Shown here: piece after piece, positions 1-8,813 of the stretch
Layout: each line of letters starts with the position of its first letter
Position numbering within the stretch: position 1 is the first letter of the stretch
Source: Lysinibacillus sp. FJAT-14745
GTDB taxonomy: Bacteria; Bacillota; Bacilli; Bacillales_A; Planococcaceae
Direction: 5' to 3'
Length of the DNA: 64,000 nt
Assembly (NCBI RefSeq): GCF_001275675.1
Contig: NZ_LITM01000010.1
Location: 1 to 64,000 of the forward strand
Program-made: the position numbers and the translations under genes
Notes under the pieces: model-generated
Databases searched by the model: none
What the model was told of the DNA's origin: nothing
Seen by the model: the letters and a program-made list of their open reading frames with translations, nothing else

Positions 1-80
1 TTTCGTTCACCAACTCAAGGTTAGCTACTAAAAACTTTATTGATTACGTTTTGCTTGTTCAGTTTTCAAGGTTCATTGGT
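1..80 (-). promoter_or_regulatory. Leader of an rRNA operon lying beyond the left edge
   Basis: On the minus strand, positions 70-54 read CTTGAAAACTGAACAAG, the motif typical of Bacillales rRNA leaders just upstream of 16S rRNA. Transcription would run leftwards out of the window. A TTGACA hexamer on the minus strand at 135-130 could be the -35, but the -10 17 bases on is poor (TTAAAG), so the promoter is not certain. The 16S gene itself is not in the window. Confidence 0.5.
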
Positions 81-315
81 TCGTCACATTTAAGTGACTT
101 TCTATACTTTAACACAAACGTTAACTCTATGTCAACTCTTTATGTTAGTATTTTTAAGTTGTTGTTTATGTTTCGTAACAACGTGTTTAAATATATCACT
201 AATCTTCTAGTTATACAACCATATTTAAAAAGAAAAATAATTCCGTGAAATAAAATTCATAGAAAAATGAATCCTTTCCTATATAAATGTTTCTGTAAAA
301 AAATTATTCTTCCCA

Positions 316-363
316 ACAAAAAAGCTGCTCACAAATATCGTCGAATCGAATTTGTGTACAGCT
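316..363 (-). terminator. Intrinsic terminator of pbuG
   Basis: The minus strand forms a stem between GCTGTACACAAAT and ATTTGTGAGCAGC followed by TTTTTTGTT. It begins 7 bases after the pbuG stop codon. Confidence 0.85.
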
Positions 364-369
364 TCTATT

Positions 370-1695
370 TTATAAAGTTGCTAGATACAATAAGAAGATT
401 ACCGCGAAGACATACATAATCGGATTTACTTCTTTTGCTTTTCCTTTAATAATCATTGTTAATGGATAGAAAATGAAACCTACTGCAATACCAGTTGCAA
501 TTGAATATGTTAATGGCATCATGATCATCGTTAAGAATGATGGTACTGCGATTTCAAAACGATTCCAAGCAATTTGACCTAAAGAAGAAACCATTAAAAC
601 TCCTACTATTATTAATGCTGGAGCAGTAACAGCTGGAGTAACAACACCTAACAACGGTAAAAAGAATAGTGATAGTAAAAATAAACATCCAGTTACGATT
701 GAAGCGAAACCTGAACGTGCACCAGCTGCTACACCCGAAGAAGATTCTACATAAGATGTAATAGTAGATGTACCCATAATTGAACCAATAATCGTTGCAA
801 TTGAATCAGAAATTAAAGCTTTACCCGCGCGTGGTAAACGATTATCTTTAACCAATCCTGCTTGGTTAGCTACCGCAATTAATGTCCCTGCATTATCAAA
901 GAAGTCAACAAATAAGAAAGTTAAAATTACCGACAGCATTGATAATGTATAAAAGCTTGGGTCAGAGAAAGAACTGAATAGCGCTCCAAATGTTGGTGAA
1001 ATGCTAGGTGGTGTTGATACAACTTTTTCAGGCAAATCAACTAGCCCTGTAAACATACCAACAATTGATGTTATCACCATACCGTAGAATACGCCGCCTT
1101 TAATACCACGGACCATTAAAATAACTGTCACTATAATACCGAAAATTGCTAGCAATACTTGTGGTTCGTGTAAATTACCGATACCAACTAAAGTTGCATC
1201 GTTTTTAACTATAATATGTGCATTTTGCATCCCGATAAAAGCAATGAATAAACCGATACCAGCACCTACTGCTAATTTTAGTTCCATAGGGATAGCATTA
1301 ATTAATTTTTCACGTAAGCCCGTTAATGTTAATAATAAGAAAAATAGACCTGAAATAAATACTGCTGCTAGTGCATGCTGCCATGGACTACCGTTTACTA
1401 ATACTACTGTATAAGCAAAAAATGCATTAAGCCCCAAACCTGGTGCTAAAGCGAGCGGATACTTTGCCAAGAACCCCATAATAAAACAACCAATTGCTGC
1501 TGACACAGCAGTTGCAACAAACACTGCTCCATAATCCATACGTAAAGCGTCTGGTAAATCCTTTACATTCGCTAATGTCAATGTTACTGGGTTTACCACT
1601 AAAATGTAAGCCATTGCTAAGAACGTTGTAAAACCACCAAGAACTTCGCGGCGATAATTAGTTCCTAATTCATCGAACATGAAATACTTTTTCAT
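370..1695 (-). CDS. pbuG: Guanine/hypoxanthine permease, NCS2 family
   Basis: A 441-residue polytopic membrane protein that should import hypoxanthine and guanine by proton symport. It matches Bacillus PbuG closely from memory: length near 440, N-terminal FDELGT and GGFTTFLAMAYILVVNP, the APGLGLNAFFAYTVVL segment, the TSTITSYVESSSGVAAGARSG loop, and the C-terminal IPLTY-like MPLTYSIATGIAVGF. About 12-13 hydrophobic segments are visible. The start ATG has GGAGG 11-12 bases upstream. It stands alone, with its own guanine riboswitch and terminator. The riboswitch supports a guanine/hypoxanthine substrate rather than adenine; PbuO is the close alternative within the same family. Confidence 0.93.
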   Translation of the reverse strand: MKKYFMFDELGTNYRREVLGGFTTFLAMAYILVVNPVTLTLANVKDLPDALRMDYGAVFVATAVSAAIGCFIMGFLAKYPLALAPGLGLNAFFAYTVVLVNGSPWQHALAAVFISGLFFLLLTLTGLREKLINAIPMELKLAVGAGIGLFIAFIGMQNAHIIVKNDATLVGIGNLHEPQVLLAIFGIIVTVILMVRGIKGGVFYGMVITSIVGMFTGLVDLPEKVVSTPPSISPTFGALFSSFSDPSFYTLSMLSVILTFLFVDFFDNAGTLIAVANQAGLVKDNRLPRAGKALISDSIATIIGSIMGTSTITSYVESSSGVAAGARSGFASIVTGCLFLLSLFFLPLLGVVTPAVTAPALIIVGVLMVSSLGQIAWNRFEIAVPSFLTMIMMPLTYSIATGIAVGFIFYPLTMIIKGKAKEVNPIMYVFAVIFLLYLATL

Positions 1696-1731
1696 TTTAA
1701 AGAAATCCTCCGTATGGTCGTCTTCAATATC

Positions 1732-1775
1732 GAAAACAAAAAAGACACGCTGACTACTCTACTAGTCGCATGTCT
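1732..1775 (-). terminator. Attenuator terminator of the pbuG riboswitch
   Basis: On the minus strand AGACATGCGACTA pairs with TAGTCAGCGTGTCT, followed by TTTTTTGTTTT. Its 5' arm is preceded by ATCGTAG (minus strand, 1780-1774), which is exactly complementary to CTACGAT (1852-1846) in the 3' strand of aptamer helix P1. Guanine binding would therefore free the terminator, giving the usual G-box OFF switch. Confidence 0.85.
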
Positions 1776-1842
1776 ACGATACATTTCATCACCGTTTTTG
1801 TGTGAAATTAATTAGTGTCTATACATTGATATATATATAACT

Positions 1843-1916
1843 AAAATCGTAGTCAAGTTATTTACGGTAACTTGGTAGAAACTCACGGGCCTTATCCCCG
1901 ACATTATACGACGACT
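1843..1916 (-). promoter_or_regulatory. Guanine riboswitch aptamer upstream of pbuG
   Basis: The minus strand has the conserved G-box blocks in order: GTATAATG, GGGGATAAGGCCC (P2 and L2), GTTTCTACC, ACCGTAAAT (L3) and TTGACTACG. The discriminating base is C in GACTACG, so the ligand is guanine or hypoxanthine, not adenine. P1 forms between AAGTCGT and ACGATTT. It regulates the downstream permease through the terminator at 1732-1775. Confidence 0.93.
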
Positions 1917-2080
1917 TATTTAATTTACAATCGTAATATATCATTTCACTTTTCAGATTTCAACCCTATTTCCGAACATTTTTTATAAATGTTACACGAA
2001 AGTTCGTGTAAAATTCTTATTTAATGTTCACATTTTAAGAAATCGTTGCATAAATAGGCCAAGACTGAACGTTTTAAAAT

Positions 2081-2120
2081 AAAAAATCCCCTAGAATCCA
2101 TTCGAATTCTAGAGGATTTT
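2081..2120 (-). terminator. Terminator downstream of the MOSC gene
   Basis: The minus strand reads AAAATCCTCTAGAAT, a short loop, then ATTCTAGGGGATTTTTT. It sits about 150 bases past the MOSC stop, beyond a repeat-like stretch. The stem is near-symmetrical and could also act on the plus strand, where the T run is shorter. Confidence 0.75.
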
Positions 2121-2230
2121 AACTTCTTTCAGCAGTGTTTTATGTAACGTAAGTGAAGGGGCAGTTACAAATGTTTTCTGTAACGAAAGCAAAGCGACAG
2201 TTACAATTATGCCGAGGCATAATTAATTAC
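2121..2230. repeat. Degenerate intergenic repeat, left copy
   Basis: This spacer contains TAACTTCTTTCAG and the palindrome ATTATGCCGAGGCATAAT (2206-2223). Both also occur in the spacer at about 3070-3351. The middle holds GTAACGAAAGCAAAGCGACAG, related to the AAGCGAAGCGACAGCAACAA module seen in other repeats of this window. No reading frame is supported here. Confidence 0.6.
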
Positions 2231-2266
2231 AGCGATTACAGGAGAACTCCCTTGATCGACATATGT

Positions 2267-2935
2267 TTAATTCATCACTTTACTTTGTAAGAGTTGAATT
2301 CTTTTTTCTAATTTTTGTTTCCAATCTTCCGCTAATGCATCAACCGCCTGTATATGTTTCATCGCAAGTGCGTCTTGGTTTTTAAAATACACTTCGTTGC
2401 AATGCAAAACCGAAACACGTGCAGGGTGTTTTTCCACTAATTCAATTTTTGAATCTGCACAGATTGTCCCTTCTTCCAGTACACGTGCAAGGAAGCCTGT
2501 ATAACCTGTTTCAATTAAACGTTTGAGTAATATGTTCGCCTCAGTATATTTATCAATCGTACTACAAGGTACACGTCCTTGGGTAACTTGGATGACAGCA
2601 TCACCTATTTTATAAATATCACCAATACAAATATTCGCTTCCAACATATTCGTTACTGTTAAGTTTTCACCGAATGCTGCTGTCGGCAACGGTTTACCAA
2701 GTTCCTGTTCCCACTGTATGTAATGCTCCGCAGGATATAAACAAACGGCACGGTCAGGACCACCATGATGTTTTTTATCTGCTACATCATCCCCCTCAAA
2801 TCCATGAGCAGACAAATAAACTTCTTGTACTTTTCGTTTTTCAATTCCTGTAATCATTGAGCGCCCATTACTATAATGCAATTCTTTCGGCATACCAATA
2901 GCAAGCGTATGAATCATCGCTATATTTTTTTCCAT
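2267..2935 (-). CDS. MOSC domain protein (YiiM/YuaD-like)
   Basis: A 222-residue cytoplasmic protein of the MOSC family (the molybdenum cofactor sulfurase C-terminal fold), which in YiiM-type members supports molybdenum-cofactor-dependent reduction of N-hydroxylated bases. Visible marks are GFEGDDVADKKHHGGPDRAV near residue 50, FGENLTV near 95 and the putative cofactor cysteine in QGRVPCSTI near 125. A start at 2941 would overlap the ribosome site; AGGGGG six bases before the ATG at 2935 favours the second ATG. It is a single-gene unit between the guaA and pbuG loci. The substrate cannot be deduced. Confidence 0.85.
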   Translation of the reverse strand: MEKNIAMIHTLAIGMPKELHYSNGRSMITGIEKRKVQEVYLSAHGFEGDDVADKKHHGGPDRAVCLYPAEHYIQWEQELGKPLPTAAFGENLTVTNMLEANICIGDIYKIGDAVIQVTQGRVPCSTIDKYTEANILLKRLIETGYTGFLARVLEEGTICADSKIELVEKHPARVSVLHCNEVYFKNQDALAMKHIQAVDALAEDWKQKLEKRIQLLQSKVMN

Positions 2936-3060
2936 TTCCATCCCCCTAAACTAAACAACGACATAGAGTCTTATTTATATTCATTAGTTTACTATATCTA
3001 ACGCTTCGCAAGTATTACCTTTAAAAAAAGAATTTCAGTCCTCTACTTTCTAAACCATAC

Positions 3061-3355
3061 CACCACTTTAACTTCTTTCAGCTACAGAAGTCTCCCACCT
3101 TTATAGATGATGAGATGAATGCGGTTTAAAGTCCCTTTTCATCAGGTATTCAAACATCCGCTGAAATAGACGAACTCAGTCTAAGAACGCCACGTCCTGT
3201 GGCAATTTATCTGTGCGAAAGCGCAGCGACAGCAACAACAACACCCAACATCATGCTGCTGTCGCTCCGTTTCACTACGCTTTCGCGCAAAAAAACATCT
3301 GCAGGCCTAAGCACAAAGCCGATTCCGGACGCAATTATGCCGAGGCATAATTGAT
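3061..3355. repeat. Composite intergenic repeat with inverted modules
   Basis: This gene-free stretch holds CTGTGCGAAAGCGCAGCGAC followed by AGCAACAAC (3214-3244), then an inverted relative TGCTGTCGCTCCG...CTACGCTTTCGCGC (3252-3290), so it can fold back on itself. The palindrome ATTATGCCGAGGCATAAT recurs at 3334-3351. The module matches the 35-bp unit of the tandem array at 37604-37953. The rest of 2942-3448 shows nothing recognisable. Confidence 0.65.
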
Positions 3356-3448
3356 TCGATAGGTACATAAATCGATGAATTCTTATATTCTCTCTTGAAT
3401 TTACTGATTCAAACGAAAATCATCTATTAGTTCTATAATTTTAGATAC

Positions 3449-3494
3449 AAAAAAACCCCCTTTCATTCGCAAAAACACGAATAAAAGAGAGTTT
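3449..3494 (-). terminator. Terminator of the guaA transcript
   Basis: The minus strand pairs AACTCTCTTTTATTCG with CGAATGAAAGGGGGTT, a 16-bp stem using G-U pairs, followed by a seven-T run. It lies about 115 bases after the guaA stop. Confidence 0.85.
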
Positions 3495-3609
3495 AATTTT
3501 CGTAATAAATAGTTGCACGTTAGTAATTTATTTCACTAACTAAGAACACACGTTAAGTATTGAGATAACAATATTTAAGCATGTGTTAGACCTCAACAAT
3601 TCACAAGGT

Positions 3610-5160
3610 CTATTCCCACTCAATAGTTGCAGGTGGCTTAGATGTAATATCGTACAGTACGCGGTTCACGTGTTTTACTTCGTTTACTAGGCGTACAGAG
3701 ACTTTCTCTAATACATCCCAAGGAATGCGTGCCCAGTCAGAAGTCATACCGTCGATAGATGTTACCGCACGGATACCGATTGCATAGTCATACGTACGTG
3801 CATCGCCCATTACGCCAACTGAACGGATGTCAGGTAATACCGTAAAGTATTGCCAGATGTCGCGATCAAGACCAGCTTTTGCGATTTCTTCACGTAGGAT
3901 GAAATCAGATTCGCGTACGATTTCTAGTTTTTCTTCTGTTACTTCACCAAGTACACGGATTCCTAGACCAGGACCTGGGAATGGTTGACGCCAAACGATT
4001 TTTTCGTCTAGGCCAAGCTCTAATCCTAGTGCGCGCACTTCGTCTTTAAATAATGTGTTAAGTGGCTCGATTAATTTGAATTGCATGTCTTCTGGAAGAC
4101 CACCAACGTTATGGTGTGATTTAATAGTTTGTGCAGTTGATGTTCCAGATTCAATGATATCTGTGTAAAGCGTACCTTGTGCTAAGAAGTCCATTCCTTC
4201 AAGTTTAGCTGCTTCTTCATCGAACACGTAAATAAATTCGTTACCGATAATTTTACGTTTTTGCTCTGGATCAGAAACGCCCGCAAGTTTATCCATGAAA
4301 CGTTGACGTGCATCAATTTTAATAAGATTCATGTCGAAGTCTTCAGTGAATGTTTTCATAACTTGCTCAACTTCACCTTTACGGTTTAAGTTGTGGTCAA
4401 CGAACATACAAGTTAATTGGTCGCCAATTGCTTTATGAATTAGAACTGCAACAACTGATGAGTCTACACCGCCAGAAAGCGCACATAATACTTTTTTGTC
4501 GCCTACTGTTTCGCGGATTTTTGCGATTTCAAGTTCAATGAAGTTTGCCATTGACCAATCGCCTTTTGCTCCACAAATGTCGAATACGAACTGACGTAAT
4601 AAGTCGTTACCATATACAGAGTGACGTACTTCTGGGTGGAATTGTACTGCATATAGTTGACGTTCTACATTTGCCATTGCAGAGATAGGGCAAGCAGCAC
4701 TTGTTGCGATTACTTCAAAACCAGCAGGTACTTCTGTTACATGGTCACCGTGGCTCATCCAAACGATTTGTTCAGTTGGTAAGTTACCGAATAACTTGCT
4801 TGAAGCTGTTACGTTAATTTCTGCTTTACCGTATTCACGTGTTTCAGCACCTTCAACTTTACCGCCTTGCGTGTGTGCCATTAATTGCATACCATAGCAA
4901 ATACCTAAGATTGGTAAGCCTAATTCGAAAATAGCTGGGTCTACATGGAAGGCTTTTTCGTCATAAACAGAGTTTGGACCACCTGAAAAGATAATACCTG
5001 CTGCGTTCATATTTTTAATTTCTTCTGCTGTAATCGTATGAGGATGTAACTCACTGAAAACACCAAATTCACGGATACGACGCGTAATCAATTGGTTAAA
5101 TTGGCTACCGAAATCAAGAACGACGATTTTTTCTTGCTCTAATAAAGGGCTAGCTGACAA
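3610..5160 (-). CDS. guaA: GMP synthase, glutamine-hydrolysing
   Basis: Converts XMP to GMP with glutamine and ATP, the last step of guanine nucleotide synthesis, in the cytoplasm. The class I amidotransferase domain comes first (GICYGMQ with the nucleophilic Cys near residue 90, then QFHPE), followed by the PP-loop ATP pyrophosphatase (SGGVDSS) and the dimerisation domain ending in KPPATIEWE. The start is placed at the TTG at 5160, with AGAGGTGG before it, giving 516 residues, close to the usual 513. The longer frame from an ATG at 5199 has no ribosome site and would begin right at the leader terminator. A guanine riboswitch leads the gene. Upstream genes are yeaC-yeaD-yebA homologues, as in Bacillus. 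Confidence 0.95.
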   Translation of the reverse strand: MSASPLLEQEKIVVLDFGSQFNQLITRRIREFGVFSELHPHTITAEEIKNMNAAGIIFSGGPNSVYDEKAFHVDPAIFELGLPILGICYGMQLMAHTQGGKVEGAETREYGKAEINVTASSKLFGNLPTEQIVWMSHGDHVTEVPAGFEVIATSAACPISAMANVERQLYAVQFHPEVRHSVYGNDLLRQFVFDICGAKGDWSMANFIELEIAKIRETVGDKKVLCALSGGVDSSVVAVLIHKAIGDQLTCMFVDHNLNRKGEVEQVMKTFTEDFDMNLIKIDARQRFMDKLAGVSDPEQKRKIIGNEFIYVFDEEAAKLEGMDFLAQGTLYTDIIESGTSTAQTIKSHHNVGGLPEDMQFKLIEPLNTLFKDEVRALGLELGLDEKIVWRQPFPGPGLGIRVLGEVTEEKLEIVRESDFILREEIAKAGLDRDIWQYFTVLPDIRSVGVMGDARTYDYAIGIRAVTSIDGMTSDWARIPWDVLEKVSVRLVNEVKHVNRVLYDITSKPPATIEWE

Positions 5161-5204
5161 TATTTCCACCTCTTCTACTATTTTTAAAGGACTTTTCATA
5201 TGTT

Positions 5205-5245
5205 CAAAGAAAAACGCGTATGAAAGTAAAAACTTCCTACGCGTT
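5205..5245 (-). terminator. Attenuator terminator of the guaA leader
   Basis: The minus strand pairs AACGCGTAGGAAGT with ACTTTCATACGCGTT and ends in TTTTTCTTT. Its T run ends only about six bases before the ATG at 5199, which is why that ATG is unlikely to be the real guaA start. Confidence 0.85.
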
Positions 5246-5325
5246 CATAAGCTCTTGATTTATAAAGGCGAATGCGTAGTAAAGAAAAGTGATTTACTAC
5301 CCTTCTCACCTAACCAAAACATCCA

Positions 5326-5396
5326 CCTTCATAGAGAAATCATTTACGGTGATCTCGTAGAAACATCCGAACCTTATTATCGAACTTATATGAAAG
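5326..5396 (-). promoter_or_regulatory. Guanine-type riboswitch aptamer upstream of guaA
   Basis: The minus strand contains CATATAAG, the P2 hairpin with loop AATAAGG, GTTTCTAC, the L3 block ACCGTAAAT and CTCTATG. P1 pairs CTTTCATA with TATGAAGG (8 bp). The base equivalent to C74 is C, so guanine is the expected ligand. It departs from the usual core: G replaces U25, P3 is one pair longer, and the base equivalent to A73 is U. The downstream terminator at 5205-5245 makes it an attenuation switch. Confidence 0.85.
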
Positions 5397-5448
5397 CAAT
5401 CCTCATCATATATAATTTTTTTCATTTTACTCTTTGTACCCATCAAAA

Positions 5449-7635
5449 TCAACTGATAGTGCGATTGATTAAATTTTCCCAACTTTCTTTCAGTTTCATA
5501 AAATCAACCTCTTGTTTGTCCTTACCATAAATATGTTGTTCATATACAGCGGTCAGTTTTTGCATCTCCTCTGTCTCTAGCGATGCATCTACTCTTGTAG
5601 CAAACGCTCGTAAAGTTTCACCATCTTTCCGGCGTAATCCAATACGAGATAATTGCTTCGTTAAAACATGATATGAAGCATCAAAATTTGTCCAGTCCGC
5701 TTCTTTTTTACGAAATGCTCGTACTTGCATTTTAGGTATCCACGTTTTACGTTGCATAAACAAAGCAATGCTACCGATGATCATCAAAATGACTAGCGCA
5801 ATCCATACATAAGTAAGCTTTTTCACCCATGTCCATATAGAATCAAAGCTAGAAGACGTCGAGCTAGAAGTTTCTTTCTTCGGCGCTTGTTCTTCCTTCT
5901 TTGGTTGCTCTTGTTTTTTTTCTGGCTGCAGTACTTGCTCCTGCTGTGTAGTGTCCTGCTCAATATCATAATTGATATTCATATTTCCTGTAAAACCAAT
6001 TGTCGGTTCAAACTCCATCCAGCCTGTTCCAGGTACATATGCTTCGACCCACGAGTGTGCATTATCATTTGTAATTCGATACTCTTGTAAACCATCTGAC
6101 ATTCGACCAGGCTTACCAGGCGCAAAGCCTTTCACCCAACGAGCAGGTATCCCTGCTGAACGTAGGAGGACAACCATTGATGTTGAGAAATTATCACAAT
6201 AACCAACTTTAGTATCAAATAAAAACTGATCAACATAATCTTGACCCTCAGCCGGGATTGCTACTTCTTTTTTATCGTATCTAAAGCCATGAGATGAAAA
6301 ATATCTTTCAACTGCTTTTATTTGATCATAAACCGAAGCTTTATCATGTGTGATTTCTTTCGCTAAATTCACTACACGTTGTGGAAGTGTGTTTGGTAAT
6401 TGTAAAAAACGATCAAAAGACGAATCTAATGTTGCTAACGTGGATGTTTTAGACATTTGAAGCTGCTTCATGCTATATTCTGGCTCACTATAAGAGATCG
6501 TATAGTTAGATAATAATTTCGACTCGCCATTCTGTTGTTCTATTGCTATTTTTTCAGTGTGTTCATCCTGAATAAACAGCGGTGAATCTTGGGCAGAAAC
6601 AGATATCATGCCATACGTTTGTAATAAAAATGGCATTGGAGTAGCAATGTCTATTTGAATTTGACGTTCTTTTTCAGGAGATCCAACTTGTAACGAAGTT
6701 TGGATAGGGGTATTGGTTTGGTAGACATTTTTGCCAAAGTTCCCCTTCGAAAGTATCCAGCCCTTCGAAGTATACGTATCCTTTGTATCTATACGCCAAT
6801 AATGGCGATCACGGGAAGTTGCTGTAAAAATTAGTGTATTATCACCTTGAAACGGTCCTCCTAATCGGCTATCATCCTCGCTGTAACCAACTGTTTTTGT
6901 ACCTGTTCCAACATTTCCTTGCCCTGCAACCCCTTTAAGAAAAGGCACTGGATCAGCCCAAGTCGGCCCTGTCTTAGGTAAAAAGAATGCCACTGAACTT
7001 ACAAGCATTACCGAAACAATCATCGGAATAACCAGTTTCCACTTTCCTATTGCATTGCTCGGTGCATCTGTTTGAAGCCATAAGCGCTTAACAAATAGCA
7101 AGCCAGTCATGATTAATCCAAGCACGATAACTTTAACAATTGCTACCTTGCCATCATAGTCACTAAACGTATCTAGTGTAGCAATAAAGAATACAGTTAA
7201 CGCGAAGAAATAGAATATATTTTTCCGCACAGTAATCCAGTGATGAATTAGGTATATTAACATCCAAATAAGCGCAAGGAAGAGCACCGTTCTAAATGAA
7301 TCCGATACTTGTCCAAAATCGCCCGAAAGAATGGTCGTCATATTCCATTTCCATTCATGCATTAAAAATGGTAATGTCTGCCCTGAGAAAAAGGGACTTT
7401 CACTATTAACAAATACTATAAACCAAGTAATATAACCAAATTTCACTAACCCCGACAACAATGGATGTACTTGAAATAAGCTGAGTACCAATGATAGACC
7501 GATAAACACTAAAAATAAATGAAACAAGCCTGTATTTGTTAGCTGCATTACAGGAATAAGCCACTCACGTAAAATTAGAAAAATTATTACGTATGATATT
7601 GTTAATTCTATAAAATCTCCTAGTGATTTTTTCAC
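5449..7635 (-). CDS. yebA: Transglutaminase-like membrane protein (TgpA/YebA type)
   Basis: A 728-residue membrane protein with about six N-terminal hydrophobic segments, an extracytoplasmic transglutaminase-like core and a further C-terminal membrane segment near residue 620. The papain-like triad is visible as Cys in GYCDNFSTSM, His in NDNAHSWVEAY and an acidic position in WMEFEPT, where Glu stands in the usual Asp place. A Lys/Glu/Ser-rich linker (QEQPKKEEQAPKK) separates core and last helix. GTG start with GGAGGTGATG upstream; it overlaps the DUF58 gene by four bases. It is the last gene of the MoxR-DUF58-TgpA operon. The substrate is unknown; an envelope protein-processing role is inferred from the family. 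Confidence 0.88.
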   Translation of the reverse strand: MKKSLGDFIELTISYVIIFLILREWLIPVMQLTNTGLFHLFLVFIGLSLVLSLFQVHPLLSGLVKFGYITWFIVFVNSESPFFSGQTLPFLMHEWKWNMTTILSGDFGQVSDSFRTVLFLALIWMLIYLIHHWITVRKNIFYFFALTVFFIATLDTFSDYDGKVAIVKVIVLGLIMTGLLFVKRLWLQTDAPSNAIGKWKLVIPMIVSVMLVSSVAFFLPKTGPTWADPVPFLKGVAGQGNVGTGTKTVGYSEDDSRLGGPFQGDNTLIFTATSRDRHYWRIDTKDTYTSKGWILSKGNFGKNVYQTNTPIQTSLQVGSPEKERQIQIDIATPMPFLLQTYGMISVSAQDSPLFIQDEHTEKIAIEQQNGESKLLSNYTISYSEPEYSMKQLQMSKTSTLATLDSSFDRFLQLPNTLPQRVVNLAKEITHDKASVYDQIKAVERYFSSHGFRYDKKEVAIPAEGQDYVDQFLFDTKVGYCDNFSTSMVVLLRSAGIPARWVKGFAPGKPGRMSDGLQEYRITNDNAHSWVEAYVPGTGWMEFEPTIGFTGNMNINYDIEQDTTQQEQVLQPEKKQEQPKKEEQAPKKETSSSTSSSFDSIWTWVKKLTYVWIALVILMIIGSIALFMQRKTWIPKMQVRAFRKKEADWTNFDASYHVLTKQLSRIGLRRKDGETLRAFATRVDASLETEEMQKLTAVYEQHIYGKDKQEVDFMKLKESWENLINRTIS

Positions 7636-8813
7636 GGCTTCATCACCTCCGTGAATAGATGGTAATAATCTGCTGGATTTACATGCACAACTTGAATTTG
7701 CTTATAACGCTTCGCCAGCTCTGTTTGCATAGGTGGTTGCTCCGCTACTACAAAACAAATACAGCTTTTCACCATATTGGCTAGAGAATGAAGTAATTCA
7801 TCTGATACTTCACTCGTAACATATAGTAGTGTTGCAATATGCTTAAACACTTGCTGATCTCGTAATTGGAATTTAACAGTTTCAGCAGGTTTTATAGCAG
7901 CTAAATGATACATTACTTGATCTAGCTGCTTATTACCTTGGATAATCGGAAACACCTTCGTTTTAGAACCAGCTGAAACAAATGAAATATCTCCACGTTC
8001 TCCGACAATTGTTTGAAGCATCGATGCTACAAGCTCAATTTTTTCTTCAAATAACGGAGACTTTCCGGCATGGAGTGCCAACATTAACTCCTGTGATTGA
8101 CGATCTTCAAATTCCTTAGATTGCAACGTTTGTGTTTTCGCAAATGATTTCCAGTGAATCCACGAAAAACGGTCACCTGGAACATACTCACGTAAACCAA
8201 CAGCCATTGATGTATCCTTAACAATCGAATAAGGTGACATCATTGTACCAACATCAAATTTTGTTTGAAGTGCGGCATACCTCATCTCCCGTACTCTCGG
8301 GTAAACTAAAATGACTTGTTCCTTTTTTGCCGCAACTTGCTTTTTTGCCCAGCCAAAAAAATCACAGAAAACTATATTAACACCTAAGTAACGATGTTCG
8401 CCACGAGACATATTTTCCAATACGTAATCCCAGCTAAATTTTTTCCTGAAGCCAACGAACTTAATAACATTCGTTCCTTGCACCCTCGATTGAACAAGAG
8501 CTTCGCTGTTTACAAGTTCCTCCATCATCATATAAGCAAACGGAAAGCGTGTTTTTCGTGCTACCGTAATGGAAACCTTAGCAGATTGTCCACTCTCCAC
8601 ATGGGAGGGCTCAATTTTGCGTTCCACTAGTAAAATTTCTTCTTTCACCAGTAAGAAAATAAATGCGTATAACAAAAACGGACTAACCGAAAAAAATACA
8701 AACCAGCTGACAAACCCGCCTTGGAACATGGCATAACAAAACGTTATGATGATTAACAAAAATACTAATAAGAAATGTTTACTTTTCTCAATTAAAGCTC
8801 GCAATTTCTTCAT
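7632..8813 (-). CDS. yeaD: DUF58 family protein (YeaD type)
   Basis: A 393-residue protein with two adjacent hydrophobic N-terminal segments (about residues 10-55) and the DUF58 signature LREYVPGDRFSWIHWKSFA near residue 200, followed by a von Willebrand-A-like region. DUF58 proteins act with MoxR ATPases in chaperone-like complexes; the exact role is not established. The start ATG overlaps the stop of the MoxR gene (ATGA) and the stop overlaps the GTG of yebA, so the three are translationally coupled. Confidence 0.85.
   Translation of the reverse strand: MKKLRALIEKSKHFLLVFLLIIITFCYAMFQGGFVSWFVFFSVSPFLLYAFIFLLVKEEILLVERKIEPSHVESGQSAKVSITVARKTRFPFAYMMMEELVNSEALVQSRVQGTNVIKFVGFRKKFSWDYVLENMSRGEHRYLGVNIVFCDFFGWAKKQVAAKKEQVILVYPRVREMRYAALQTKFDVGTMMSPYSIVKDTSMAVGLREYVPGDRFSWIHWKSFAKTQTLQSKEFEDRQSQELMLALHAGKSPLFEEKIELVASMLQTIVGERGDISFVSAGSKTKVFPIIQGNKQLDQVMYHLAAIKPAETVKFQLRDQQVFKHIATLLYVTSEVSDELLHSLANMVKSCICFVVAEQPPMQTELAKRYKQIQVVHVNPADYYHLFTEVMKP

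Noticed and set aside
51-248. 65-residue plus-strand frame at the left edge
   Set aside because: It runs through the rRNA leader and promoter region, has AT-biased composition and no ribosome site.
5255-5530. 91-residue plus-strand frame
   Set aside because: It crosses the guanine riboswitch on the opposite strand and the end of yebA; a chance frame.
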